64,000 nt of DNA from Blastomussa wellsi (taxonomy: Eukaryota; Cnidaria; Anthozoa; Scleractinia; Plerogyridae): NCBI GenBank assembly GCA_947652115.1, contig OX393562.1:29353807-29417806 (forward strand), read 5' to 3'. The first letter of the stretch is position 1; each line of letters opens with the position of its first letter. The notes beneath the pieces were generated by a model. The model had not been told where the DNA came from. It made no database searches and saw only the letters and a program-made list of their open reading frames with translations. Both the position numbers and the translations under genes were made by a program. This document shows positions 24,919 through 38,400 of the stretch, piece after piece.

Positions 24919-26649
24919 GATGATAGTAAATAGATTGCTACGGAAGCGAATGAAATAGAAAGGCCAATTCCTAAACAAATTGCAAAGCGTGGAAGTCCCA
25001 TTGAAGACAGGCTAAAAGAAGCGAAATGTCTCCATTTTCCATGTACCTCTCATGGCTATGACTGCTGGCCGACAAATGGCTGGCGCATGCTTTAATTGAA
25101 CCGGAAAGGAACGGAACCCAGTTACGCATTCGTTTGGCATCATGTAAGGGCTCCTCCATGTCCCATCTTGAAAAATTATATTGTTCTAGTATTCCAATAT
25201 CTTCTAATGGTCAAGTGCAACATGCCCGCACGCAGGCGCTGTGGTAACCCCATCCTCGGAGACCCACAGGGGTTAATAGTCGGGCGGCACGAAGTAAACC
25301 GAGCAACGATAAATTGGTGCGAACGAAAGACTTGGAAACTTTCGTTCGCACCTGTCGCCCGACTACTATCTACAACCTACTGTACAGTCTCGGGGCGTCA
25401 TAAAAAGACGTTTAATACATCAAACACTGATCTTAGTTTATAACTAAATAACTGCGATAGATATATTGCTTTGTAGAGTCTTTATGGGGTCATATGTACT
25501 TCAGGGTCTCTCGGTTAATAAATCAGTCGACAGTCGGCCCAAACGCCCTTGTTGATTTAAAAAGGATGTGACGTTGGTGCTTCTTTCCAAGTGTACAGTT
25601 GTAACCTCCCTGCCCAAAAAATTACACAATTTCCGAATGCGTTAGCATTAAAACGGTATACAACCTGCCAAAAATTGCAACTGCTGTTGCCCGAATTCTG
25701 AGCGTTTTGCCCGAAAAATGTCGAAAATTTTCGAAACTCGGGGGTTGTAGCCCCGCCCCCGGCTCGTACGCCTATGGCAAGAGCCCAATAGGAACTCACA
25801 GTTAGTATAAAACTATTTACAAGAAGCTGATTTAAGCAGAAGCGTACTACCTGGCCGGTTTCCATCTAAGACGCAAGTATAACCATAAGCGAAAGATAAG
25901 GATATACCGGATAAAAATCGCCTTGTGTTTAAACTAATCGCACGCGCGGAAACACCTTTCAGGCAGGGCTTACGGTTATGCCTCAGATACCTGCGCCTAT
26001 ACAATTCTTTAAAAAGCTTAATTATTCATTAACTACTACCCAGTAGATACCGTGGTTTGTTTTGCCAACACTTATCCACTGGTTATTGAGTTATCCACTG
26101 GATACTGTTATCCACCCTTTGAACAACCGGGACCAGATGAGAAATCAATTAGGCAGGGTGGGGCGCTGTTAGGTAATTGGGAGTGTGAGCATAGATGCGT
26201 GTGGCTTGGAGTGGCAATACTGTGACCCGAAAATACTTCCAATTCCTAATGTAACGTAGAGTGTTCTGAAACTTTGCATTCAAATTCTATAAAAATTATT
26301 GCACGACTTGCACCTCTTTAAGAGAGCTCGCCTCCCACCAGTGTGGCCCGGTTTCGAATTCCCGCGCACATTGTTGGTTTTGCTCCGAGGGTATTTCTCC
26401 GAATTCTTCGGTTCTTCTCCAAATCATGTGTACATCATCTCGTGCATCTTAACGCTGTGCGTTGATTTTATATTGGGGACAAATAGCTTCGTCTTGCACC
26501 CTTATTTCATGGGAATGTGAAATGTCGATAGGTGTGTTCGTCAGAACGATTTGGATTCAAAAGAAAGATATAGGTCTAAAAAACCTGGTCATAATATTAC
26601 AATGACGCAAGAACTAATGCAGCTTTTATGAAAGTAGCTTTTATTTTCT
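24919..26649. other. Intergenic region between CNP start and dickkopf 3' end
   Basis: Contains a hairpin at 25316-25354 (GGTGCGAACGAAAG arm repeated inverted) within a probable repeat. A GC-rich stretch at 25700-25780 looks like a dispersed repeat. No supported gene was found; the CNP promoter should lie just right of 24919. Confidence 0.5.
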
Positions 26650-29600
26650 TTATATTAGCAAAATATCAGAAAATGACAGGTTGGCGAGATGTTTTGGTGT
26701 TATCCCGGCTTCAGGCACACCTCGTGGCTTCCAAAAACACTGTGGAACAAAATAAAAAATTGTAAATCAAGGCCGTATTTGATCTCTAAAATAAGAATAA
26801 ATTTACTATGCCACCTGGAACTGAGGTCTCTTCTACATTACGGGTGCTAATGGCCTGGTAATGCATGAATTGCCACGCCAAAAGCCTCGCAATTGTGCGG
26901 CGGACTATATTCTGCTTCATATAGAATGGAGTTGCTTGTGGTCAAGCCGATTAACCACTTGAGAATTACTCTATGAACAGAAAGGAGAAAAATCAGTGGA
27001 AATAGATCTTGAATTTAAATAATAAAGGAATACCAACCCTTTTTGGACGCATTCGAGTCCAGGTTTACACGGTCCACAGTCGGGCTTCTCTCCTACCCAG
27101 ATCTTCCGGTACAAAATGGCCGCGCACTGGTGGTACTCTTCCAAGGTGGGCTTGCATATGGGAAGGTGAGAGTTAATAGTTGGCTCCAGTACACAGCATG
27201 CTTCTTTACAATCGGTATCTTTCTCGCAGAATGTGCCTGAAATCAGCGGAACTTTATCACATCAAATGTTGCACACTGATAACTCTGGAACAGACCGCAC
27301 AACCTGAGCTTTTATTACTGATAGAATTGTCCCCCACCGATCTTGCCTGGGTGAGGTGATTGCATTGCGAGTTTATTGCAGGTTGACTCCGCGCGAGGAC
27401 ACAGCTGGAGCCCGAACCGCTTGGTAGAGACCTAAGTCCTACCACTTACCTTACCTGGAGACAAAAAAAGGGCTTTGACGCAGAAATCAATTTATCTTAC
27501 CCGGGTCTCCTTTAGATTTCTGCTCGCACCTTCCAAAAGCACAGACGAGTCCTTGACAACACTGATCTTTGCCACTGCAAGCCACGTTAAGCTTGTGACA
27601 TTTCTCACAATAAAGAACGTTACAATACATTCCTTCCTTGCAAGGCTTCTTTTCAGAACACTCGGCTTGGTAATAACCAGGGGCTATCATCTGCAAATAT
27701 ATGAATTTTTCAGTAGTTTATTTTAAGTATAAGAATCTGTCTGACTCTCCGACGCTAATTTCCGTTTCGTAAACGGTCGGTGCCATTTTTTAACGGTCGG
27801 TGCCATTTTTTAACGGTCGATGCCATAATTGGTAACCAAGCTTTTCGGAATGGACGATGCTATATCCGCTCTAGTTTAGGCCTGGACTAGGTCGAAACTG
27901 GTGATAGACTAATACACACTTACCAAATGCTTAATTGTTCAATTTCACACTGGTGTGCTTGCGGTTAGCTTTATTTGTTGGGTGGGGCAATACTATAAGT
28001 AAAATATATATACTAAGAAAGTCTTGTTTTATAACGAAATTTTGTGGGGATTTGGCGGATTGGCCTGGTAGTGTAGTGGTAGTGTACTGGTGAAATAGGG
28101 ATGTTGGCTTGTCAGAGGTTCAGGGTTCGATTCTTGTCATTGACTAACAATTTTTCTTTTTTTGTGGGTAAAAAAATTCGATGATAGCCCAAAAAAAATT
28201 CTAAGTGTCGAAAAAATGGCATCGACCGTTTACGAAACGGAAACGCGCCTCTCCGACACCACTAGCACCTGGGTCGAACCCCTCAAGTACAACAGTGCAA
28301 CCTCGTTCCCAGAGTCTCTTATTTTCGCGCCCTTCTCGGGCGGGAAGATGAGAGACCCTTGGAACGAGGTTGTCGACTGGATTATTGTGACCCAGCTATA
28401 CCCCACTTAAAACTTTTACACCTCCCAAAGATTTTGAGTGTATAGATAATGGGAATTACAGGCTTGGTTATCTCAAAAAGAGTCGTCTTCCTCTACCTTA
28501 TGTTATCCGTTCACTTGAACGTTCTGAAGTAATCACGGTAGTACTGTACTGTACTCCAACCTCGTTCCCGGGGATTAAGGGAAATTCTTGGGAACGAGGT
28601 TGACTGTACTCCACTGTAAAGCTACAAAATGGAGCGAAGAGCTTAGCTTTGTTGGGAGATTTGCCTCGATAGCGAAGCTTAGTCAGATGTCGAATAAGTT
28701 TGAAACTTGACACAGGAGGAAAAATGACACCGAACACATTTCTTTTTCAGATTTATCCACAAACGTCAAAGCCAACGACAATACTTACCATAAATAACAC
28801 TACCACAATTTTTATAATAACTGTGTGAATTCATAAAGCCCAATCCAAGCTTAAGATTCCATTACAAATCAGAAAAAGGCAGCATTTGAAACGTTGTGAT
28901 AATAGCCAAATACTAGCATAACATATAGCACTACATGAAAATACTGCTCAATAAGTTCCATGCAAATGGTAACATACAAGGACTAACTCAGACCCTCCTT
29001 GCACGGCATTACCGAACACAACAATACCTGAACATACTGAGCCACTCCGGCAGTGACTCCATAGTCTTCATACTCATTCATACAAGCATTCAAGTAGCGT
29101 TTCATCCAACTGGAGGGCAATAGTTTACTGACTCTGGACCCTCCTTGCACGGCATTACCGAACACAACAATACCTGAACATACTGAGCCACTCCGGCAGT
29201 GACTCCATAGTCTTCATACTCATTCATACAAGCATTCAAGTAGCGTTTCATCCAACTGGAGGGCAATAGTTTACTGACTCTGGAAGTGAAAGGATTCGGC
29301 CTTACCCTTCAGTGCACCTACTGTGCACAGATCCATGTGTCCTGTGCCACCTTCACAGCGGTGTATATATTGATCAGTAACAGACTACTGACTTACTTAC
29401 TTGTCTTTTTCGTAACTGGTTCTTCAGCCTCCCAATGTGAAGTCCTGTGTGTATGATATTTTTCCCGGAAAGTTTCTTTACGACAGATTTACGAATCACC
29501 TTAAATGCATGATGCTTTTGGCTGTAGCCACTTGACTTGTCAGCGTGTCTCCCATGGTTCTGGCTTTCGTTATTTCTCATTATCGCATATTTCTTGCTTT

Positions 29601-29733
29601 CGCTGCCTCCAGTAACTTTGTTTGTTTCTCTGCTTGCGAGGGCGGGAGACATTCCATGTATTATAAGGCAAATCTGAAATAAACATCCAAGTAGTGACAT
29701 GAAATGTTTAAGGTTCCAGCCAATTGGTGACAT
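26650..29733 (-). CDS. DKK3: Dickkopf-like secreted cysteine-rich protein (DKK3-type), 5 exons
   Basis: Dickkopf proteins are secreted, two-domain cysteine-rich modulators, mostly of Wnt signalling. Exons: 29397-29733, 29174-29277, 27501-27690, 27034-27236, 26650-26739; total 924 nt, 307 aa. A signal peptide is evident (hydrophobic MSLLGCLFQICLIIHG ending ALA near residue 33), followed by a basic, low-complexity linker. The first cysteine-rich domain starts about residue 158, with spacing typical of the DKK N-terminal domain (CKEGMYCN, CEKC, QCCQGLVCAFGRCE). The second starts about residue 211 (GTFCEKDTDCKEACC, then CKPTLEEYHQC, CGPCKPGLEC). Its cysteine pattern and the short C-terminal tail resemble DKK3 more than DKK1/2/4; the orthology is an inference. 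The exon 1 donor is ambiguous between two overlapping GTAAGT sites; the one ending the exon at 29397 joins an AGAG acceptor in frame. The second exon exists in two identical tandem copies (see the duplication at 28991-29282). Its length is 2 modulo 3, so only one copy can be used at a time. Confidence 0.85.
27759..28243. mobile_element. Inverted-repeat element in dickkopf intron 2
   Basis: Arms of about 33 bp share TTTCCGTTTCGTAAACGGTC and TGCCATTTTTT, at 27759-27791 and 28211-28243. The left arm is followed by a second copy of GGTCGGTGCCATTTTTTAAC. A tRNA-like head (A-box-like TAGTGTAGTGG, B-box GGTTCGATTCT, about 28066-28136) lies inside. Confidence 0.7.
28066..28140 (+). repeat. tRNA-like sequence, probable SINE head
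   Basis: GGCCTGGTAGTGTAGTGGTA and GGTTCGATTC resemble internal promoter boxes. I could not fold a full cloverleaf, so a functional tRNA is unlikely. Confidence 0.4.
28298..28372. repeat. CAACCTCGTTCC foldback, copy 1
   Basis: CAACCTCGTTCCCAGAGTCT is inverted to AGAGACCCTTGGAACGAGGTTG. The same family recurs at 28557-28602 and 58585-58635. Confidence 0.75.
28557..28602. repeat. CAACCTCGTTCC foldback, copy 2
   Basis: CAACCTCGTTCCCGGGGATT against CTTGGGAACGAGGTTG; a 46-bp compact form. Confidence 0.7.
28991..29282 (-). repeat. 146-bp tandem duplication containing dickkopf exon 2
   Basis: Two copies (28991-29136, 29137-29282) that I read as identical. Each contains the 104-nt exon (29028-29131 and 29174-29277) ending in CAG before a GTATTG donor. 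The upstream copy has the better pyrimidine tract (CCTTTCACTTCCAG). The downstream copy is preceded by CAAGGAGGGTCCAG, a weak acceptor. Exon length 104 would shift the frame if both were included. Confidence 0.9.
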
Positions 29734-30819
29734 GGCGCCGTTCTTGCATTGATTAGCTACATGAAGAAAGCCTTGGGTTAGACATTAGTTCATTTTTCGA
29801 ACCCGTATATCAAAGCCAAGCCATATGGTATCTTGTTTACGTATTCACAAACTATTCTCGCTTCAAGCTAGAACTGCTTTTATTATTTAACCAAATGTTT
29901 TGCGACAAGGGTATTTTCAACTATTAATAATTCACTTGATGACTGGTTCGTTATTCACCAGACTTCACAGTGAAGCCGTCCTGTTCACGCCACCAGTTTG
30001 AGCCAGTCGAGGCCGTGATTAGTTCTGTTCATCGTGGTTACTATATCCCATTACGGGGAAAAAATTGTTTTTCTATTTTTCTTTGAACAGAAATTTCTCA
30101 GATTTAATCGCACCGTTTTTTTTCCAAGTCGGCAGCCCCAGAACCCATTTGGCTAAAATTTGCCAAGTAGTTTTCCTCAAAAACCGCTTCTGTAACGTCT
30201 TTTTTTCTTTTTTCGTTTTCGAATAATCTTCATTCTTCCAAAGGAAGTGCTTATTATTTGTTTAACAAAAACAACAACAACAACAAAAACAACACTTTTT
30301 TAATTACACTGTCCCGCAGGTAGCAAAAGCTAATCTTGGCGGGACAGAAGAACAATTGCATGAGGGTTAGGTTTTTATAAGTACTATTACATAGATAAAT
30401 TTCACATTAATATTATTACATAAAGACAAAGTTATGCAGACGATATTGCTAGAATTTCGAGAGGAAAATCAGTTCAAACTTTAAAAGAGAAAAAAAGAGG
30501 AAAATCAGTTGAAACTCTGACTTCTGCTCGTTCAAAAGGAAGGAACACACTTGTCAAAAATCTGAGACTTTGTCAGTGGGAAAAAAGAAGCAATTACGAT
30601 TCAATTTGGATTGGAGATTTTTGTTTGTTTTGGTTTGGCTGGAACAATTTTTTTAATTTTTGCGTTTTACTGTTTTGAGTACCAGCTCCGCTACTTATTA
30701 CAGGCGCTAAACTGAACTCTCTCTATTACTAGCGTAGCTCAAGGATATGAAATTGAAGCGGTTATTTTGGTCTATTTTGCCTGTCTGTTAACTTTGTATT
30801 GCTTGCTATTTAAGCGTTA

Positions 30820-31031
30820 AGTCCCGGTCTAACGGCGCACATGATAATAGTCCATGAGCTATCATCAACTATCATGCGCGGGAAAGCTATCATCGACTAT
30901 TTTGAAGAGTTTGAAGATGTTCAAAGTGAATGATAGTTGATGATAGTCGATAATAGTGCAAGATAGTTCGTGTTCAAAGGGACACAATAACTGGAACTAT
31001 CATCAACTATCATGACCATTTGATCGGGGCT
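30820..31031. mobile_element. MITE with repeated TATCATCAACTATCAT motifs
   Basis: Ends AGTCCCGGTCTAACGG and (inward from right) AGCCCCGATCAAATGG are inverted. The interior has the ATGATAGTTGATGATAG motif in both orientations. Confidence 0.7.
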
Positions 31032-31714
31032 CAAATGTCTGTAAGCCGGTACGATACATAATTTTAAGATTTCAAAATGCTTGTAGAATTTCAGTGCGAA
31101 TACGTAAAAACTTGTCAACGCCGCGCCCCGCGGCCGCCGTATAGTGAGAGAATGTTATACAGTAACTAGCACGTGGTAGCACATTGCACAAGCAGGAATC
31201 AACAACAGCGTCAGAAAACGCACCGTTACTTCCTGATGCATAAGGACCACTTAACTTTAGAAAAGAAATGTGCCAGGGCAAATGTATTGAAACACAGTTT
31301 TTTCCACAGATTATATGCTTGGAATCTTCTCCTATGGAAACTCGCAGTGCTACGAATGTAAATATGTTCAAGGCTATAGGGCTAAGAGGTTTTTTGTGGA
31401 GCTACATGTACGAGCGGCTCTGTTAAAATGCTGCTATGATGAAATTTGCATGTCTCCAATCTAAGCATTAGCAATTATGGCATTAGCAATTATGGTAACA
31501 ATTATGCTACCATGGCAACATGCTGGGTCCCAGATCTCCCCAATGCTCTAGCCTATTCTGGCCATTTTTGGCCGTCAATTTTGATATTTCTAAATGACTC
31601 CAGATCTATATGGGTTCTTTGACCATCACTTTCCACCTTCTCCTCCTCGGTCCTGGCGATGTTCTTTGAATGCTAGTCTGGACGTCTTCTCGCCCTAATC
31701 CCCTATTTGAATGC

Positions 31715-31799
<85 letters not shown>
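31715..31799. repeat. (ATT)n microsatellite, about 28 units
   Basis: Uninterrupted ATT/TTA triplets. They produce an open frame of tyrosines that is not a gene. Confidence 0.97.
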
Positions 31800-31800
<1 letters not shown>

Positions 31801-32453
31801 TACCCTGGGTGACAAATTACTCCATAATTTTGGCTCGAAATTTCAGCGTTGATTTGTAATATCGCATGTGAATTTATATAAACATGTCAAAAACCCACGA
31901 TTGTCATCGTATACTCGTGAAATTAAATTGCCACTTCCTAGAGATAATTAGAGATAATTATTTTCTAATTTCAGTCGTCGCCATTTGATTATAAATAAAT
32001 AAATAAGTAAATAAATGAATGAATGAATGAACAGCTTTAAATTTATGCACCTATCAATGTTGAGCGGGTGGGTGTGGGGGAGGCCGGGCATAGGCAGGGC
32101 ATTTGAACTGAGCTGAGATTTTCTGTTCAAATGTCCTACCCCAGGGCATTTGTGGATTGCCAAAATAGTAACTAAAAGTCATTAAAATGTTGCTAGAAAG
32201 GCCGGTACTACGTCCCCACTACGAGACGTCAAATCCCCCACCTTTGCCCTACGGAATACCCGACGTTGATAAGGTGCCATGACGTAATCAACTGACGTGG
32301 CTTTGTTTTTGTGGTAGAAAGAGGTCTGGGAACTAGATTTTATACCGAACCATTCCGAACGAAACGAAAAAATTCGCTTTACCCGGCACTTTTACACAAA
32401 TTCGAACAACCCTGTGAATGAACGCCCCCCTCCGTGTGATATAGCAGTAAAAA

Positions 32454-35400
32454 ATGACCATTGAAACGTCAACACAAGAGATGAACAGCTTTACGGAGGA
32501 CACAGTGAGTCTTATTGGGCATGATGACGAACATCAGGTATGCAGATCGAGTGCTGATGTTAGGTAGTTGTTTACTGCGGTTTTCAGAAACATGCGAACT
32601 CTGTTCATGTCGACGGTTACGTTTTTCGCTGCCGTCAATCATCAGGCGGACCTCTCAGAAAACAGAGGTACGCTTCAACAGGGTCAAAAGGTCACGTCTG
32701 TCAGTTGTGATTGGTAGACTTCGATCCATTTTGTTTGTTTCTGATTTTCAAGGTTCATTAACTTTTACCGTAATTATGATTGACGGTAGCGAAAAACGCA
32801 ATCGTTGGTTGGGTTTTGAACTTCAGAGTTCGCATGTTATTGAAAACCGCAGTAAAGTAAGAGATCTAGATGCACTGATGGAGCTTTAATTTTAAGTAAT
32901 ACTCCACTGGTAATTTTCAGTTGAACTCTCCAGGAAGGGTACAGATGGAGAGCTAAATGATAGTACTTTTGTCTAAATGTATTTGCTGTCTTTGTGCCCT
33001 CGACTGAGCCCCCTTAAAATGCTTCAAGACTCCTGCTCTTGCAACATGCCCCCATTGTAGATGAAATATTATTGTCTTAGGCCAATTTGTTTTCAACCTC
33101 TAATATATAGATTTAGCCAAGCCTAAAAGCGGAGCTCCATATACATATTTCCGCTGAGAATGGCCTTAAAAAATTAAAAAATGCTGTCAGAAGAAAAAAA
33201 TTGGGCCTGAGCCCGTGATCAAGAAAAATAAAAACACAATGCCTGGTCAGCAGTCAACTTCAAAAAACATGTTACCTCGTTGAGTTCTAAATCTGAGCCA
33301 ACGATCTGGTCATGTGATACTGATCAGCGGACACCTCAATTTGACAGCTGTCAATTGACCATAACATGGATGTCCAATACCAAAGATGTAAGCTGATAAG
33401 GCTGACAAGGTATCGACAAGGCATGGCTACCCCAATGGCCGCCATTTTGCGACTTCGTCGTAGGGCGCACACGCCTGCGATCCATGGCACTGGCCATGTC
33501 GACCATGAAAACTTGAATGCATAGTTCTCCTATTTCTATGCATCCATGACTGTCCTTCTCCTATGGTTATGGGGCTCCACTTTGCGGCCGTTGGAGCTCC
33601 GCTACAAACGCACAAGTAGTAAAGCTTTTAATTAAAGCCCAGCTGGTGTAACTCTGGTTTCTGGTCCATGATGAAGTGGCTAGGAGAATTATTACTACTC
33701 TCCCTGGATGTTATGCCAGTGTTGCCCCAACAATTTGCCTATTCCCATTATTGTATAACTGCTGGGTAGAGAGAGGAAAAGTGTCTTGCCTACGAACACA
33801 ATCCATTCCCCAAGCTGGGGCTCAAACCCAGATCACTTGATCCAAAGTCCAGTGCTCTAAAGGCTGGTTTTCAATGTCAGGAAAATCCCAGATTAACAGA
33901 GATTTCACTGTTTCCTGACTGTCTCAGATTTGCCTAGATAATGAAAACTCTAAATTGTAGGCATCCCAGATTGTCTGGGATGGTTGGCAGTGAATTGGAG
34001 AAAATCATGAGCATTTTACCTGTTTTCCTGATGTGTCCCAGATTTCTGGGTTGGTTGGTATATAATCATTCCTGACATGATCATGAGAACTCAAATATGC
34101 ACTGTCGGGACATTGGCATCCTCTAGCTACCATACCCTGAAGGGATGTAGATAATAGCTGGGAGTTGGGGAAAATACCTGGTTTTCCCGGCTGAAAAACA
34201 ACCTGTGATCTTTAAAAAACTACCACTTCAACCCAAAGTACCTGCCTGTTCTGTTAAGTCAACATTTCCATCTGTGGCAAATACTAGCTACATCCCTGTC
34301 ATACCTAGATAAGATTGGGAGAATTAGATCTGTAACAGATGTCTGGAGATTTTCCGATATATTTAGTAATATCTGGGATGATAAAAAAAAAATGGTGAAA
34401 TCCTTGACTGTCTGGGATTTTCCCAACATGAAAACCAACCTCCCACATATATGAACATTTATCTATTTTAAGCATCTCGTTCACAAACATTTCAATATAT
34501 TTTTTGCAGAGATTATAGTCCCAGGAGACAAGTCTGCATGGATTATATGTGCTGTTTTTACTGTTTACATATGTCAAAAGTTAATATTGCTATACTCCTT
34601 AATTAGGATTTGTAATAATTAATTAATATAATATAAATTATAGTTATTATTATATTCATTTGATATTAGGTGATTATAAATAAATTTAATGTTGATACAT
34701 AACTTTTGCTGTGCTTTATAATTAGCAGAATCGGCCCACAAGGAGTGGAAGCAACTTGGGGAAGAAGCGCAACAGAGCAAGAGAAATCCGTATGATCATA
34801 GTGGCCTGTTTTGTTTTTGGAATTGCTGTGACAACTGCCCTTATAATTGACATCTACACGGGTAGTCATCATACAGGTAAAACCTCAGTCAGTAAGTTTC
34901 TAATCCTTTGATCTTCAGATGTGAGAAATACATTTCCAACTAATAAAATGTGTAAATTATTAATTCCTTGAAGTGCACATATATTAACATGTTTCCTGTT
35001 GTGTCAAGGATACTGATTCAGAAGTGATTACAAGATAGCAGGGTTTTTAATATGTAAAACCTTTTCAAAGCCCAACTGGTGGCTTAACAACTTGGTATAT
35101 TCTTCACTCTAGTTTTCACATAACACAAGGTATAAAACCCAGGACGTGTCTAAACGGTTTAGAACAGCGACAAAATTACAAGGATTTGTATGGAGTCACT
35201 GAAGCATGAAAGGACCAATATTTCACCCCCATATTGAAATAAGACACTGATTTTTGGCAAGTAGGCATTCTTCATCATGTACTTTCAGAATATCTTGGTA
35301 AATTCCATAATTTCATAAATTTAGTTTTTGTGACGTCATCACTTTACCACTCTATTGTGTAATTATTTTGAACAGGTCATGCAGCTGTTGTATCAGATGT

Positions 35401-38400
35401 AAAAGAATGCGCTGATGTGGGGTTGGAACTGATAAAGAAAGGAGGATCAGCTGTGGATGCAGCTATAGGAACAATGTTGTGTGTTGGAGTGATGAGCCCA
35501 GAAAGTTCAGGATTGGGAGGGTATGTTCATCAAATTATTGTCCCCAGGGCCCACAATAGGTGAAAAAATATTGAGACCTCTGGCCAGTCCCAATTGTTGA
35601 GCACATACAGAGTACTCATTCTGTAATCTTCATTCTTAAACTCATTTTAATAATTAATCACGTTAAAACAAAGGAAATCAGAACCGTAACCGTGGTTTGG
35701 AAATGTGATCTTAATTAGCATAGATTTTTACAATTATATTTCTTCGTTTTCTCCGTAGTTTTAGTTTCGATTGAGAAGATATTATCAAACACTTGAGACA
35801 GTGTTTCATCACATTTCCAAACACCTCGAAGTTCGTCAAAAATACTCTGCTGCGCGTTGTATTTTCAACTCTCTTCTCCATGTTTGGAAATGTGATGAAA
35901 CACTGTCTCTCGTGTCTGATATATTACGTCAATTGGACTTTTCAGATTTCACATTGAGCCCATGAACTGCAGACCTGTCCAAATGGATTGTGGCCGGGCT
36001 TTAGGGACAAGAATTTGCTGATCACAAACTTTTTTTTAAATTTATTCTCAGTTTATAACTGTTTCTAAATGTACCTACCAAATGTGGAGGGACATTTTCA
36101 TTTACAGTATATTGTGTTTGTACATGTACAAATAACAATGTACATGTAAGTAGTTTAATAGCACATGGATGTACTACATATGTAAAATACATGTATTGGA
36201 CTGGTGTAATTGAGTAAACTTCTATTTTTTTAAAAAATGTGAAGTTACATTTTCCTGACTCGAGGTAAAGTAATTATTCAAAGTAAAATATTTATTTACA
36301 TGTAATAACCACATAATACTTATAGACAGTGGTCCACAAGCTGTCCACTGCCAGAGTTCTGCCGGGTGCTTGATTTTATTTCTCTGGTTATACTCTCACT
36401 GGCAGTAGCAACCAGCTTGCGGCAAACAAACTTTCTTGGAACAGCTGCCTACTCTCCCAGTGTCTGTTGCTTACTTCGTGACATTTTGAACCCCTGGATA
36501 GAGTCACCACAGACTTATTAAAACATGATTGACAAGTTGAAATATGGTCTCTGGAGTGATTGGTTACAATGTACTGCAGCCTTAGTTTTAACTGTAATTG
36601 TGACTTTAATTAGTATGTACATGCACCATTCCTGCAAGTTCAAGTGTCAATCTATTTTTGCTTTGTTCACAGTGGTGGTTTTATGCTGACTGTAGTTCCT
36701 CAGAAGGATGAAGAAGTTGCAGAGGTGATTGACTTCAGAGAAGTTGCTCCCATGGCATCCACTAAAGACATGTTTAATGGAAATGAATCACTTGCGACAT
36801 GGGTGAGAATTCAGAATTACAAATAATTTTTGTTACTGATTAAAACTAATGAGTTGCAGGAAAGGTTAGACTATTCTTAGAATACGTGGAGCTGCTAAAC
36901 TTATAAAATTTATTTAATATTTACTGTACATGTATTCTCCAGTAAAAATAGTTGTACCAGATTGGTGGGTAAGTGAATGAATCTTAACATTTTTATTCCA
37001 TGAATGCAACCAAACATAACCTGTTACATTTGTTCTCCTTGACTGAACGTCAAATCAGGCCCAGTGTCTGCACATCCAATTAAGCAAGTGTTACAACGAT
37101 CAAACAATAGGAAGCATAAAGTTTCAGTGTGGAGATTATACTAATTTGATAATCAACTGAACTTAGTTGACGACGCTAAATAAAAAACTGCCATCAATAG
37201 CAATTTTGAAATGTTGATGTTTTGAGCTTTAACCCTTTGTCAGAGTAAAAATGCTTAGAACATTGTCACTACAGGCATTTTGCTCTGATAAAGGGCTAGT
37301 TGTACTCAAAATGTTAGCCTTTGCAAATTCACTAATTTATCAAGTTCCAATTGATAATCATCTTGTGTCATAAATATCATAACATTTTGATTATTACTTT
37401 CCACAACTAAATGCTGTTTTGCAAAATTTTATTTTTATGCATCTGCTGCAATATGTAGGGTGGTTTGTCAGTAGCTGTGCCAGGTGAAATCAGAGGATTT
37501 GAAGAAGCGCACAAGAAATATGGAAAGTAAGTGTTGTAAGTGGCATACATTTTGCACGTTTATAGACTGACTAATAAAGATACTATTTAAAATTTTAATA
37601 GATTAAACAATGTAATGTGCGAACATGTATATGCTAACCTAAAACAAATACATGTACATCCTCAATTAATAATTAAAATAAATTATCCAAACTTACCCTT
37701 GCGAACTGAATTCCCAGTACTCTTGGAATTCCTAGGAATTCCTAGGAACTCCTAGGAATTCCAAAAAATTCTCAGTCATGTAAATGAGGTGTGATTAAAA
37801 TGCTTGGATTTCTTGGGAATTTCTGGGAATGGAAAATTGCAGACATGTGGCTACTGGGAAAATCCTAGGAATTCCTAGGAATTCTAAAATTTGCCAATTA
37901 CCTATGATATATCAAGGCTGGAATTCTTGGGAATTTCTGGGAATGGAAAATTTTAGCCATCAGTGGCCACTAGGAAAATCCCAGGAATTCCTAGAAATTG
38001 TAAAATATGCCAATACCTTTGATATATCAAGGCAGTTAAATTCTTGTGAAACCCTAGAAATTGAAGTGTATTAAGGCTTCACATGCATTGATTACCTTCA
38101 AAGAAAATTCAATAACTTCAAATACCAATTATCTTTTCATTTTGAATACTATGAAATAATAATTGTTTATTTTCAATACTTCAGAGGCAGCAGTTAAGTT
38201 GAGTGAAATGGAAACTTCAAAAGTATTTCAGATTTCCCTCATTGAGTAATGATAAAATTATTACTACTGTACATTTATTGGGCAGTTACCTCTAGAAAAA
38301 AACTGTACATATTTGACTTTTATACAAGTTTTACTGTTTTAAATGAATCTGATGGACTAATGAGATACTCAGATTTTTTTTAGTTTTCTCCCAATTTTTG

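Larger units (their letters stand above)
29734..32453. other. Intergenic region between divergent dickkopf and GGT genes
   Basis: Holds both 5' regions. Contains an AAC-rich tract (30262-30295), an inverted-repeat element (30820-31031), an ATT microsatellite (31715-31799) and AAATAAATGAATG-type tracts at 31992-32032. No supported gene. Confidence 0.55.

Noticed and set aside
25557..25865. 102-codon minus ORF
   Set aside because: No recognisable domain or splice continuation; overlaps a GC-rich dispersed-repeat-like stretch.
28066..28140. tRNA gene on the plus strand
   Set aside because: Box-like motifs only; no cloverleaf could be drawn, and it lies inside an inverted-repeat element.
31670..31852. 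ORF rich in tyrosine
   Set aside because: Translation of an (ATT)n microsatellite.
32515..32889. 124-codon plus ORF after GGT exon 1
   Set aside because: Crosses the inverted-repeat element 32571-32856 and uses the wrong frame relative to GGT.
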